DNA from: JACKNG01 sp050184115 | Lineage (GTDB): Bacteria; Pseudomonadota; Gammaproteobacteria; Ga0077536 | DNA length: 64,000 nucleotides | Assembly: GCA_050184115.1 (NCBI GenBank) | Contig: JBFXAQ010000001.1 | Location: forward strand, 1,116,001 to 1,180,000 | Direction: 5' to 3' | Shown: piece after piece, positions 18,501 through 26,099 of the stretch | How the letters are laid out: every line of letters begins with the position of its first letter | How positions within the stretch are numbered: the stretch's first letter is position 1 | Made by a program: the position numbers and the translations under genes | The notes under the pieces: model-generated | What the model was told of the DNA's origin: nothing | Databases searched by the model: none | The model's input: only the letters and a program-made list of their open reading frames with translations

Positions 18501-19128
18501 TTTGGGGTCCGACGAACGGATTGCCGTCCTTGGCATCGCTGCCTGTGACGATGTTGAACTGGAGCTGGAATAGGTTGTGTAGTTCCCGATACCAGTTCCC
18601 CACAAGGCCCGCAGGCGCCACGACCAAGACACGGCGAATGGTGCGGCGGGTGAGGCTCTCCCGCACATATAGACCGGTCATGATCGTTTTGCCGGCGCCG
18701 GCGTCGTCCGCCAGCAGGTAGCGCAGCCGACTCTGGGGCAGCATCCGCTCGTACACCGCGATGCGCTGGTGCGGGAGCGGATCGATCTCGCTGATCTCGG
18801 TGGCGAACGCTGGGTTGAAGAGGTGGCCGTAGGAGAGGCGCTCACCCTCGACGAGCACCCGCAGGGCGTTGGCGTCGCCCAGGAAGTCCAGCCGATGCTC
18901 CTCGGCCGGCGCCGCTGCCGATATGGACGCCGCTTCTGCGGCCGGAGCCGCCACACCTGAGCCACGACGATCGAGCCCCCGGAGCTTTGAAAGCCCCATG
19001 GCCGACGGCTTGGACTGCCCGTTCTCCCAGCGATTGAGGGTGACGAAGGAGACTCCTAGCAGCTCAGCAAACTGCTGCTGGGTCAGGCTCATCGACTTCC
19101 GAAGATTGCGGATCTGCTCTGGTTTCAT
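15553..19128 (-). CDS. XRE-HTH / SNF2-type helicase / DUF3883 protein
   Basis: A 1191-residue protein. Residues 1-55 are a Cro/C1-type helix-turn-helix (LTQQQFAELLGVSFVTLNRW). A RapA/SNF2-type helicase core follows, with LLADDAGAGKTIMTG near 145, FDEAHKL near 243, TATPHMG, and RMGRIHRYGQ near 635. Charged coiled-coil segments come next. The last ~100 residues match DUF3883 (GIEVKGRVGTGAIELTENEW), a PD-(D/E)XK-like fold seen in defence helicases. It is the first gene of the minus-strand train. An N-terminal HTH on such a helicase is unusual and could target it to its own promoter or to a DNA motif. The ribosome-binding site is weak and the DNA in front is AT-rich. Confidence 0.85.
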   Translation of the reverse strand: MKPEQIRNLRKSMSLTQQQFAELLGVSFVTLNRWENGQSKPSAMGLSKLRGLDRRGSGVAAPAAEAASISAAAPAEEHRLDFLGDANALRVLVEGERLSYGHLFNPAFATEISEIDPLPHQRIAVYERMLPQSRLRYLLADDAGAGKTIMTGLYVRESLTRRTIRRVLVVAPAGLVGNWYRELHNLFQLQFNIVTGSDAKDGNPFVGPQSDLVVVSVDSLRSARLFNCLRDPTVAPYDLVVFDEAHKLSANRDPDGTFRPTDRYRLAEAIAGVRELPDDWKMPWAAHHLLLLTATPHMGKEFPYYCLWRLLEPELFSTETAFARFPRESRNRHFIRRVKEEMVDLHGRPLYPERLCDTVSYELTQGEVSEQALYDLTTSYIRHYYNQARLLNRQAARFAMTVFQRRLASSTWALLCSFRNRLSKLDRLIDDIQSGRIPEEELRAQQQRLDRKVREGKLVDVLAAKTADEETVTGGEEEHEETEAEALGAFVATSLAELMDERQKVLELIGLAEAVHTSGHESKFDRMSALLRAPQYRDHKVIIYTEHKDTLNFLMRRLEGMGYAGQVAFIHGGLNFEQRDAQVEQFRRPHNGEHGGARFFVGTDAAAEGINLQFCWILINYDIPWNPARLEQRMGRIHRYGQKRDKVAILNLVAGKTREGRVVKTLLDKLEEIRKQLGSDKVFDVVGRIFEGMSLTEYIQRAVESEDEADREAMELAGELTVEQIRAIEAREESIYGRGGEVKTALPQLQEALAIEEMRRLLPGYVRRYLEHAAPLIGVDLVGDLDGQFFLRPRRRGVVESLMSLLETYPESARNRFTVYRPCDSRDAIFLHPGEPVFERLSSIAIDNSRSAGKRGAIFTDVSATAPYLFHVARVSVMRAVDPGFPAFHTEEVVEQRLVGVKQYADGRMIEAPVEHQLLLKPAAKANPGSVVFLAQSDTWRLAGEQHIKTELLGKLAELQQLAARGRLVETEDHLVRAYDYQESELAAARKRYTEKAREGNRSAQTELERIKEQQRSIKERRALAIRQTRREVDLIQPGAVEIIATALVQPSQDPEDVTARDAEVERIAMEVAIAHDAAQGADVKDVSTPEKARLAGLSDYPGFDLLSKRPNDERGIEVKGRVGTGAIELTENEWARACNLRNRYWLYVVFDCGTASPRLFKVQDPFGRLIAKSRGSVVIGYSEIVRSASE

Positions 19129-19300
19129 TGACTATAAAAAAATCGATCGCATGACAATTATTAGAATTTATAACATACGATATATTCACACACAACTCGC
19201 TGTTTTTGCGATTATCTATTGCATGGCCTACTTCAGCTTGGAGTTGCCCGTAATCTCCCAGCGGCCTAACTTGTCAAGAGACAGATAGGACACGAAGTCA
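19129..19300 (-). promoter_or_regulatory. AT-rich promoter region of the CBASS/methylase train
   Basis: The DNA just upstream of the HTH-helicase start is strikingly AT-rich compared with its surroundings (tataaa-, taataa- and atatat-like runs between 19130 and 19200). An imperfect inverted repeat, AATT-N5-AATT, lies near 19155. It is the only plausible promoter for the five or six minus-strand genes, and a candidate operator for the XRE domain of the first gene. No -10/-35 pair is certain. Confidence 0.4.
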
Positions 19301-19450
19301 ATGAGAGCTGGGATTTTCTCAAGAGCGGCTCACGCGCTCTGGGCGGTAGCTACCGGCATGGTGGCGACCTTCGTAGCGTTGACGACCGAGACAGAGGACC
19401 GGCCGGACGATGAATGGCGCGTCTATGATTCTGATTTTTCAGGGAAATGA
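19301..19450 (+). CDS. Possible small membrane protein (49 aa)
   Basis: A short frame from ATG to TGA encodes 49 residues, with one hydrophobic helix (AHALWAVATGMVATFVALTT, about 10-29) and an acidic tail rich in D and E. No strong ribosome-binding site precedes it. I do not recognise it. It lies in the otherwise gene-poor stretch between the defence train and the recombinase, and could be chance. Confidence 0.25.
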   Translation: MRAGIFSRAAHALWAVATGMVATFVALTTETEDRPDDEWRVYDSDFSGK

Positions 19451-19811
19451 ACTACCCCACCAATCGACTAGATGCAGGCACCGACCCCTTACGGTTGGTA
19501 CGACGACGAAGGAACGGGCGCATTAACGGCGCGCCGTCCGCGTAACGGCTTCTTGCCCAGCGCCCCGCCCTGCTGCTCCGCATCTGGTGGTTATGGGCCT
19601 TCGGGAACCGGGTGGAGGTGCTGTCGCCCTACCTCGACAGGTCAGGCGAATAGGGGTGTACGGAAATCCCCTTGCTCAATGGATCTCGCGTGGCGCCTAT
19701 ATTCAACGGGTTAGGAAACCTCGTTGAGTAGTACGGATATTATTTGTTTTCCGTACATTCACTATCTACACTTTTGACGGTCTTCCGGACGGCACCATCG
19801 GAGTTTCGTTC
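19451..19811. other. Gene-free region before the serine recombinase
   Basis: No convincing gene. It contains the heptamer GTACGGA at 19658-19664, the same heptamer at 19731-19737, and its reverse complement at 19750-19756 (see the separate site). This marks it as the likely control and recombination-site region of the recombinase. Confidence 0.4.
19731..19756 (+). promoter_or_regulatory. Inverted repeat upstream of the serine recombinase
   Basis: Perfect 7-bp arms GTACGGA and TCCGTAC flank a 12-bp AT-rich centre, 55 bp before the recombinase ATG. A further copy of the heptamer lies at 19658. Resolvases often bind paired subsites in front of their own gene, so this is a candidate res subsite or operator. 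Confidence 0.45.
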
Positions 19812-20414
19812 ATGCCCGATCAAGAGATTAAGCACCGACGAGCAGCGATTTACGCTCGAGTTTCGACAGACGGTCAAACCACAGATAACCAACTTATCGA
19901 ATTGCGCTCCATCGCTAATCGAATGAGCTGGCTCGTAGTGGGCGAATTTATCGATCACGGCGTCAGCGGCGCCAAGGGCCGCGAGAAGCGGCCGCAATTT
20001 GACGCTTTGTGTCGTGCCGCCGTTCGGCGCGAAATCGATATTGTGATGGCCTGGTCGGTCGATCGGCTCTGCCGTTCCTTACAGCACCTAGTGACCTTTC
20101 TGGGCGAGATCCAGGCCAAGAACGTCGACCTCTACCTGCATCAGCAGGGGGTCGACACGACCACACCAGCAGGCAAGGCCATGTTCCAGATGTGCGGAGT
20201 ATTCGCCGAGTTCGAACGTTCCATGATCCAGGAGCGCGTCAAGTCTGGTCTTGCTCGCGCCGTCGCTCAAGGGAAGCAGCTGGGCCGCCCCCGCGTGTCC
20301 GCGCAGATCGAGAAGAAAATACTTTCGGCCCGCAAAGATGGCAAAGGGATACGAAAGATTGCACGTGAAGTTGGCGTTGGTGTCAGTGTCGTACAACGTA
20401 TCGTTGCTCAATAA
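19812..20414 (+). CDS. Serine recombinase (resolvase/invertase family)
   Basis: A 200-residue small serine recombinase of usual length. The catalytic Ser18 sits in YARVSTDGQ. The conserved arginines of the catalytic domain are visible in SVDRLCRS and FERSMIQERVKSGL. The C-terminal helix-turn-helix (KIAREVGVGVSVVQRI) binds the crossover site. Such proteins resolve cointegrates or invert segments. No matching transposase lies next to it, so it is either an orphan of a decayed transposon or the recombinase of a small mobile unit in the island. A palindrome upstream may be its site. Confidence 0.9.
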   Translation: MPDQEIKHRRAAIYARVSTDGQTTDNQLIELRSIANRMSWLVVGEFIDHGVSGAKGREKRPQFDALCRAAVRREIDIVMAWSVDRLCRSLQHLVTFLGEIQAKNVDLYLHQQGVDTTTPAGKAMFQMCGVFAEFERSMIQERVKSGLARAVAQGKQLGRPRVSAQIEKKILSARKDGKGIRKIAREVGVGVSVVQRIVAQ

Positions 20415-20844
20415 CGGCAAAGCCTCTGTCGGCCACGAGGTCATCTCTACAGATGAAGAACAGCAAAGGGAGGATATAGCTCTTCCAGTCCGTGCGACTG
20501 ACTGAGGCGCCACGGAGTATATTCGCGGCGCCCAGAGGGCTGCCCGGACACTCACGCTCTCCTTCCCAGTCGCAGCGGACGCGTTAGTTCTCGTTTCTAC
20601 CGCTTGAACCCTTTTCGGTTCTCGGTGCTGGATTCGGCTCATTTTCGATAGACACGACGTTCCGGTTCTCCAAGACTGCTCCACACGCACCAGAGAAGTG
20701 ATGGGAAAGCGCGGCAACCGAAATGCCCGGGCGGCGCGTGGCCTCGTTGACCGGCAGGTTTCAAGAAAGCGTTTTTAGACTTCCGCCGATACTCGGCCCA
20801 AGGAGTTGCGAACGCTGTCAGACGCCTCTGGAAAGCGGTCGTTT
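20415..20844. other. Gene-free region
   Basis: 430 nt between the recombinase and the IS3 relic. I see no gene, strong hairpin or repeat. It may be decayed insertion-sequence DNA. Confidence 0.4.
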
Positions 20845-21090
20845 TCAAGAATCAATTGGTCGGTTATCTGACATGTCGGCGCATATCTGATTCAAGCGTC
20901 GATTGTCGTCCTCACGTTCCCGCAGGAGCTTCAAATCCGCAGCCTCCGTGCTGCAGTACTCCGAGCGCCACTTATAGAACGTCGCGTCCTTGAACCCACG
21001 CGTTCGACAGAGGTATGTGGCGGGAACGCCGTCCGGGATCTTTTTGCATAGCCTCGATGATCTGAGCTTCGCTGAATTGAGCAATTAAAA
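20845..21090 (-). pseudogene. IS3-family OrfA remnant (frameshifted)
   Basis: On the minus strand, one frame reads FSEAQIIEAMQKD and another continues CRTRGFKDATFYKWRSEY...LKLLREREDDNRRLNQ. Together they give the IS3 OrfA helix-turn-helix and leucine-zipper region, split by a frameshift near 21040. The end after ADMSDN is degenerate and no OrfB follows. This is a non-functional scar. Confidence 0.65.
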
Positions 21091-21117
21091 AGGCAATGCG
21101 CAGCAGTCGCGCGAGGA

Positions 21118-21828
21118 TCATACCGAGCCTCTCAGCTTGCCCTCTCGATTTCGGAGAAACGTTAGCCCCAATATGCCAGCAGCTAACAGAGCCTGAGTGT
21201 CTGGGGTCTCGACATTTAGCACCTCCTTAGCCATGACGCTCTCGACCGTCGCCTTGTAGAACGCAATCGAACTTCCCGGATCATTGAGCGTACTAACCGT
21301 CAATATCAGCGTCGCGTCCGCAAAGCCATCAGCAATGATGGCTAGCAATGCATCATTGGGACTAGAAAATGACCGACCAGGAGATACTTCGAAGCTGATC
21401 GTCCGGAAATACGCATCCAGACTATTGACAATTCCCAAGAATCCATTCGGACGGTCCTCGCCGTGAACTTTAATTGAGGTTTGACCGCTCCAGCCACCTA
21501 ATTGACTGGATGCTTCGGAAGCACCCGTAAAACCCCAGACGGTTGGTCCGATAAAGCCGAGAGCGAGATTTCCAGAGCCGAAAACGCTCAAGGCACTAAA
21601 ACTCAGGGACCAGTCAGTTTGCGGTCTCATCAGGTACACATCAGAAGCGGGCGATAGATCGGGGGCCGTAGTGTCAATCCGAAAAACGAGGCGAGCCGAA
21701 TCTCCGTTAGAGAACACCGATGGCAAAAAATTGGAATCCTCCAGAACCGCGTCTGCAGTAACCTCAAAAAGCGCGGCAGACGTGCTGAATGTAGCAATCA
21801 ATCCAAAAATTAATAGGAGTGACCGCAT
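21118..21828 (-). CDS. Secreted protein with PEP-CTERM-like tail
   Basis: A 236-residue exported protein. I chose the ATG at 21828 because it is preceded by GAGGTGG at the right spacing and gives a clean signal peptide (MRSLLLIFGLIATFSTSAA). The body is beta-rich and of unknown function. The C-terminus has a short motif (VETPDT), a hydrophobic helix (ALLAAGILGLTFL) and a basic end (RNREGK), the three-part layout of exosortase-type sorting signals. No exosortase is in the window. It shares direction and tail type with the repeat protein just upstream, so the two are probably expressed together. The match is to the layout, not to a named family. Confidence 0.6.
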   Translation of the reverse strand: MRSLLLIFGLIATFSTSAALFEVTADAVLEDSNFLPSVFSNGDSARLVFRIDTTAPDLSPASDVYLMRPQTDWSLSFSALSVFGSGNLALGFIGPTVWGFTGASEASSQLGGWSGQTSIKVHGEDRPNGFLGIVNSLDAYFRTISFEVSPGRSFSSPNDALLAIIADGFADATLILTVSTLNDPGSSIAFYKATVESVMAKEVLNVETPDTQALLAAGILGLTFLRNREGKLRGSV

Positions 21829-21839
21829 CAAGCCACCTC

Positions 21840-22894
21840 TCATGGCAGAAGAGTACTCCGGAGTCCAGAGTGCATCAGGCAAGTCAGTGTCAGAACGGCA
21901 GTGAGTATTAAGGCAATTGCTTTTGGTTCGGGTGCTGGATGCGTCGGGCGCGATTCCGGTACGTATGCGAGGTCCGCGCCGTAGCTGCCAGAGCGAAAGT
22001 TACTCAGCAACATATCACTTCCGGTTAAAGGATCGATTCGATATGTGCCGTTATGAGTGATTGCGTAGAGATACCCATCGCCATAATCGAGCCCACCATA
22101 TAGGCCGTTGAAGTCGATATTTGATATTAATGTATCGGCACCGGTTGCGATGTCGATTCGGCTTAGCGACGAATAATTCATCGCGAAAAGTTGACCATCT
22201 CCATAAGCGATGTCTGCGCCCAGGCTATTGGCGCGGAACGAACTTATATATGTGTCCTGCCCCGTCGCCGGGTCGATTCGATAAGTCCCGTTATGCGTAA
22301 TGGCAAACAAGTAACCGTCACCGTAAACAAGGCCTCCATATAGGCCGTTGAAGTCGAGATTTGATATTGGTGTATCGGCACCGGTTGCGATGTCGATTCG
22401 GCTTAGCGACGAATAATTCATCGCGAAAAGTTGACCATCTCCATAAGCGATGTCTGCGCCCAGGCTATTGGCGCGGAACGAACTTATATATGTGTCCTGC
22501 CCNNNNNNNNNNCGGCACCGGTTGCGATGTCGATTCGGCTTAGCGACGAATAATTCATCGCGAAAAGTTGACCATCTCCATAAGCGATGTCTGCGCCCAG
22601 GCTATTGGCGCGGAACGAACTTATATATGTGTCCTGCCCTGTCGCCGGGTCGATTCGATAAGTCCCGTTATGCGTAATCGCAAACAAGTAGCCGTCACCG
22701 TAAACAAGGCCTCCGTGTAGGCCGTTGAAGTCGAGATTTGACACCAACATATCGGCGCCCGTTAGCTGATCGATCTGGCTCAGTGACGAATTATTCATTG
22801 CAAACAATGGTGATGCTTCGATCACTGTCGACGACAAAAAGAGAAGCGCAGCGAGAATGATGCGTTCAAACGAACTTTTGATTGACGTGGCCAT
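21840..22894 (-). CDS. Repeat protein with PEP-CTERM-like tail (interrupted by assembly gap)
   Basis: One gene broken by the 10-N gap at 22503-22512. It starts at 22894 (MATSIKSS, then a hydrophobic signal peptide ending near VIEASP). It is built from ~40-residue repeats of the type LFAMN.SSLSRID..TGA..., which suggests a beta-propeller-like fold. The C-terminus has PAPEPK, a hydrophobic helix and a short basic end, which fits a PEP-CTERM signal. The frames on the two sides differ. The repeat period is 240 bp, so the missing DNA should be 113 bp plus a multiple of 240. Replacing the 10 N by that length puts both halves in one frame. The gene is therefore probably intact and the assembly collapsed. 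Confidence 0.65.
22136..22800. repeat. 240-bp tandem repeats spanning an assembly gap
   Basis: The heptamer cggcacc and the DNA after it recur at 22136 and 22376 (period 240) and at 22513 after the N run, with a diverged copy at 22753 (again 240). Some 120-bp stretches are identical between copies, which explains the assembly break. The units lie inside the repeat-protein gene and encode 80 residues, two 40-residue half-repeats each. Confidence 0.85.
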
Positions 22895-23239
22895 GCATCG
22901 CAATCCTAATTCGAGAAAACGACTCTACTTGGGTAAGCTGTAGCGTTTTGTAGAGAATTGTTTCGTGGTGCGCGAATGTGCCCTCACAGCTCCGAAAGCA
23001 ATTCTGATTTAGCGGGGCAGCGAATCAAATTTCAAAGTTGGAGTATGAGCCGCTGGCGGCTGATGCGGTCGTCCGTGTTCGCGCTGAGGGCCATGCACTG
23101 AATCCTGCCGGAATTGCCTGGTATCGGTTTCAAGCCCCAGGGCGCGAAATGGGGTCAGGAAAGGAGGGTAGCAGTTAGACCGTTGACCTCTACACCTGGA
23201 CGAATGGATTGACCGCCTGCACAAGCATGCGGGCGGCGA
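22895..23239. other. Gene-free region between repeat protein and UvrD-like gene
   Basis: About 345 nt. It should hold the promoter of the repeat-protein gene (minus strand). I see no coding region with support and no obvious terminator. Confidence 0.4.
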
Positions 23240-25312
23240 CTAGCGCCACATCGTCCGCGCTCGTTGCTTGAGGTCGACGCGCACGCTTTGGTCCCAGCTC
23301 GGACGTGCATCCGGACGGCTTGACCAGTGTGCCTGGTCCACGGTGGCCAGCACCCGTTCGGTCAGGAAGCGGCTCTTGGTGCCATACACGTGTCGGTCAC
23401 CGAAGCGCGGCTGCTGGGGCACGAAGTACTTGAACGGATTCACCAGCACAAGGCGGTTCTTGGCTCGCGTCAGCGCCACGTAGGCGAGGCGCCGTTCTTC
23501 CTCCAGCTTGTTCTTGTCGCCGGCCGCGAACTCGTTGGGGAAGGTGCCGTCACTGAAATGCTGTACGTAGACGGTGTCCCATTCCTGGCCCTTGGCCGAG
23601 TGCACGGTGGAAAGAATCAGGAAATCCTCGTCGACGTGCGGCTCACCAGCGAGGTCCCCGCTTCCGCTCGGTGGGTCGAGAGTAAGCTCCGTGAGGAATG
23701 CCCGGCGGTTCGCATAGTCGTTGCTCAACTGGAGCAATTGTTCGAGATCGCCCGTGCGCGGGAACGCCTGGCCATAGCGCCTTTCGAGGTGTGGCTGATA
23801 CCAATCCAGCACCCGCTCAAGCTGCCCTGGCCACGGTGCCTCATCGAGCGCCGCGAGCAAACTTGCCATCGCGCACCACTGCTCTAGCGTCCCAGCCGGC
23901 ACGCCACTCATCGTGCTCAGAGCGGCGAAGTCGCCATCGTTTGCTGCCAGGTGTTCGCAGCCTTTACGCGCGGTGGCTGGGCCGATGCCGTCGAGGATCT
24001 GGAGCACGCGAAACCCGGCCATGTCGTTGCGCGGATTGTCAGCCCAGTTCAGCACCGCGAGTACGTCTTTCACATGGGCCGTCTCAAGGTACTTGAGTCC
24101 GCCGTATTTAACATAAGGGATGTCGCGCTTACCGAGCTCAAGTTCCAGGCGCATGGTGTGCCGCGAGTTGCGGAAAAGCACCGCCTGGTGCCACAGACGC
24201 ACGCCTTGCTCACGGCGCTCAAGGATGGCATCGCAGAGGTACAGCGCCTCCTCCTGCTCATCTTCCACGGTTACCAGCTCCGGGCGGAAACCGTGACCTC
24301 GCGCCGAACGTAGGGCCTTCTGATAGGTTCGGTCCGCCTCGCGCATCAGGGCGTTCGAGCAATCCAGGATCTCCTGGGTCGAGCGGTAGTTTTCCTCAAG
24401 CGTGATGACCTTAGTACCGGGGTAATGCGCTGGAAAACCGAGGATATTCTCGACTTCAGCCGCACGGAAGCCGTAGATCGACTGTGCGTCATCGCCGACC
24501 ACGGTGAGCCCCGCGCCATCGGGCCGAATACGGCGAACGATCTCGGCCTGTAGGCGGTTGGTGTCCTGGTACTCGTCCACCAGGATATGGTCGAAGTGTC
24601 CGCTGAGGTCAGCGGCGATGCGCGTGTCCTCAACCAGGTACAACCAGTAGAGCAGCAGGTCATCATAATCGAGCACCTGCAGTTTGAGCTTGCGCTCGAC
24701 ATATGCCGCGAATAGCGCCTTCAATTCATCGTGCCATTCGGAGAAATGCGGGAATGACTCTGCAAGCGTCTGCTTCAACTCGCATTGCGCGTTGACCGTG
24801 CGCGAGTAGATGTCCAGGCAGGCGGCTTTCTGTGGAAAGCGCACCCGCGAGCGATGAAAGCCAAGCGACTGGCGTTCGTAGTCCATCATGTCCGCGCTAT
24901 CGCCGCGGTCGAGCACTGAGAACGAATCTTCGAGTCCCAGACTTTCGTGATAGTGGCGCAACAGGCGCGCGCCGATGGCGTGAAAGGTTCCGGCCCATTC
25001 GATGTCGCTTGGCGTACCGCCGCGGCGACCGCCGTTGCGCGCTTCCAGCACGGCCGACACGGTTCGCTCGGCGCTCTGCGCCATCTCGCGTGCGGCCAGG
25101 CGAGTGAATGTGAGCAACAGAATGCGCTCTGGGGAAACCCCGTTCAGACACAGATGTGCCACGCGGTGAGCGAGTGTGGTGGTTTTACCAGTACCTGCGC
25201 CCGCGATGACCAGCAATGGTCCGCTTGCCCACGCTGCGTCGCCACCACCGTGACCGAACGTCGCGGCTGCGCGCTGCGCCGCATTGAGGTCTGCAAAGGG
25301 ATTGCGCGTCAA
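23240..25312 (-). CDS. UvrD/Rep-family DNA helicase
   Basis: A 690-residue superfamily 1A helicase, close to the usual UvrD length. The Q-motif-like start is LNAAQRAAA, Walker A is AGAGTGKT at 37-44, motif II is DEYQDTN near 245, and motif VI is VALTRAKNRL near 610. It starts with TTG inside a TTGA overlap with the stop of the LexA-like gene, so translation is coupled. The pairing suggests a damage-inducible helicase on the mobile element, used in repair or element replication. A RecB-type nuclease domain is not visible. Confidence 0.88.
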   Translation of the reverse strand: MTRNPFADLNAAQRAAATFGHGGGDAAWASGPLLVIAGAGTGKTTTLAHRVAHLCLNGVSPERILLLTFTRLAAREMAQSAERTVSAVLEARNGGRRGGTPSDIEWAGTFHAIGARLLRHYHESLGLEDSFSVLDRGDSADMMDYERQSLGFHRSRVRFPQKAACLDIYSRTVNAQCELKQTLAESFPHFSEWHDELKALFAAYVERKLKLQVLDYDDLLLYWLYLVEDTRIAADLSGHFDHILVDEYQDTNRLQAEIVRRIRPDGAGLTVVGDDAQSIYGFRAAEVENILGFPAHYPGTKVITLEENYRSTQEILDCSNALMREADRTYQKALRSARGHGFRPELVTVEDEQEEALYLCDAILERREQGVRLWHQAVLFRNSRHTMRLELELGKRDIPYVKYGGLKYLETAHVKDVLAVLNWADNPRNDMAGFRVLQILDGIGPATARKGCEHLAANDGDFAALSTMSGVPAGTLEQWCAMASLLAALDEAPWPGQLERVLDWYQPHLERRYGQAFPRTGDLEQLLQLSNDYANRRAFLTELTLDPPSGSGDLAGEPHVDEDFLILSTVHSAKGQEWDTVYVQHFSDGTFPNEFAAGDKNKLEEERRLAYVALTRAKNRLVLVNPFKYFVPQQPRFGDRHVYGTKSRFLTERVLATVDQAHWSSRPDARPSWDQSVRVDLKQRARTMWR

Positions 25313-25908
25313 AGTTGCCGCCGGATTTCGTAAACGCGGCCCAAAATGCGGAACTCAGGGCCGTCTGGGGTTGGCACTATATCCGCATAGTCTGGGTTCT
25401 CAGCCCTGAGCACGATACGGCGACCCACCTTCGTGAAGGTCTTGATAGTCGCTTCATCTCCGACGAGCGCGACGACCACGTCGCCCGGCTTAACCGATGC
25501 GCCACGTTGAACCAGCACGATGTCGCCGTCGTGTATCTCGCGTCCTGCCATGCTCTCGCCGACCACAACCAGTGCAAATGAGGACTCGGCCCGCTTTGCG
25601 TCGACCGGGACGTAGCCTTCGGCGAGTTCTATCGCCTCAGTCAGGTTTCCGGCCTGCACGCGACCGAGGACCGGGGCCATACCCGACTCGCACGCGCCGG
25701 GAAGCCTGTAACCGCGGTCGCGGCCCGGATCTCTTTCCAGCGCGCCCGCTTCAACCAATGCATCGAGATGCTGACGCGCCGTGGCTGTAGATCGGAACCC
25801 GAATGCCTCTTGAACCTCACGTACTGAAGGCGGGCTACCGCGCAGAATGCGGCGGCTGACAAAGTCGTGGACCTTTCCGCGAGTTTCTCCGGCCGGGGTT
25901 CTATGCAT
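25309..25908 (-). CDS. lexA: LexA-like self-cleaving repressor
   Basis: A 199-residue repressor of typical LexA length. The N-terminal winged helix (residues 1-70) includes PSVREVQEAFGFRSTATARQH. The cleavage site is Ala86-Gly87 in GRVQAGN. The catalytic dyad is Ser119 in GESMAG and Lys156 in ATIKTF. RecA-stimulated self-cleavage is expected. It is overlapped by the UvrD-like helicase gene, and a 20-bp palindrome lies 10 bp upstream of the ATG, which suggests autoregulation of the pair. Because it sits in an island and its operator is unlike the enteric SOS box, it may be an element-specific repressor rather than the host LexA. The gene symbol is a family label only. Confidence 0.88.
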   Translation of the reverse strand: MHRTPAGETRGKVHDFVSRRILRGSPPSVREVQEAFGFRSTATARQHLDALVEAGALERDPGRDRGYRLPGACESGMAPVLGRVQAGNLTEAIELAEGYVPVDAKRAESSFALVVVGESMAGREIHDGDIVLVQRGASVKPGDVVVALVGDEATIKTFTKVGRRIVLRAENPDYADIVPTPDGPEFRILGRVYEIRRQL

Positions 25909-25918
25909 GGCGCAGTTT

Positions 25919-25938
25919 TACCACACGATCGAGTGGTA
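25919..25938. promoter_or_regulatory. Palindromic operator upstream of the LexA-like gene
   Basis: Arms TACCAC and GTGGTA flank an 8-bp centre that is itself nearly symmetric (ACGATCGA). The site ends 10 bp before the start codon, a position suited to autorepression. It does not match the enteric CTGT-N8-ACAG box. Confidence 0.6.
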
Positions 25939-26099
25939 TGCTACGGCATCGTCCGTCGAACGGAATTCAGGGCGCCGGAGGACAACGAATTGGAATTTTG
26001 CGGCGCGAAAGAACCCCGAGTGTGCTGCCGAGCACTGCGAATTAACCAGTAAGAGAGCATTCCAGCTCCAGCCCCGAAAGGCACTATTTGTGACCTAAA

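Noticed and set aside
615..19128. A DISARM or BREX system
   Set aside because: A DrmD-like helicase and a methylase are present, but there is no DrmA, DrmB or DrmC, and no PglZ, BrxC or BrxL.
22136..22800. CRISPR or non-coding tandem repeats
   Set aside because: The 240-bp units keep one reading frame and encode a regular ~40-residue protein repeat.
25919..25938. Enteric-type SOS box
   Set aside because: The palindrome lacks CTGT-N8-ACAG; it is reported instead as a different operator.
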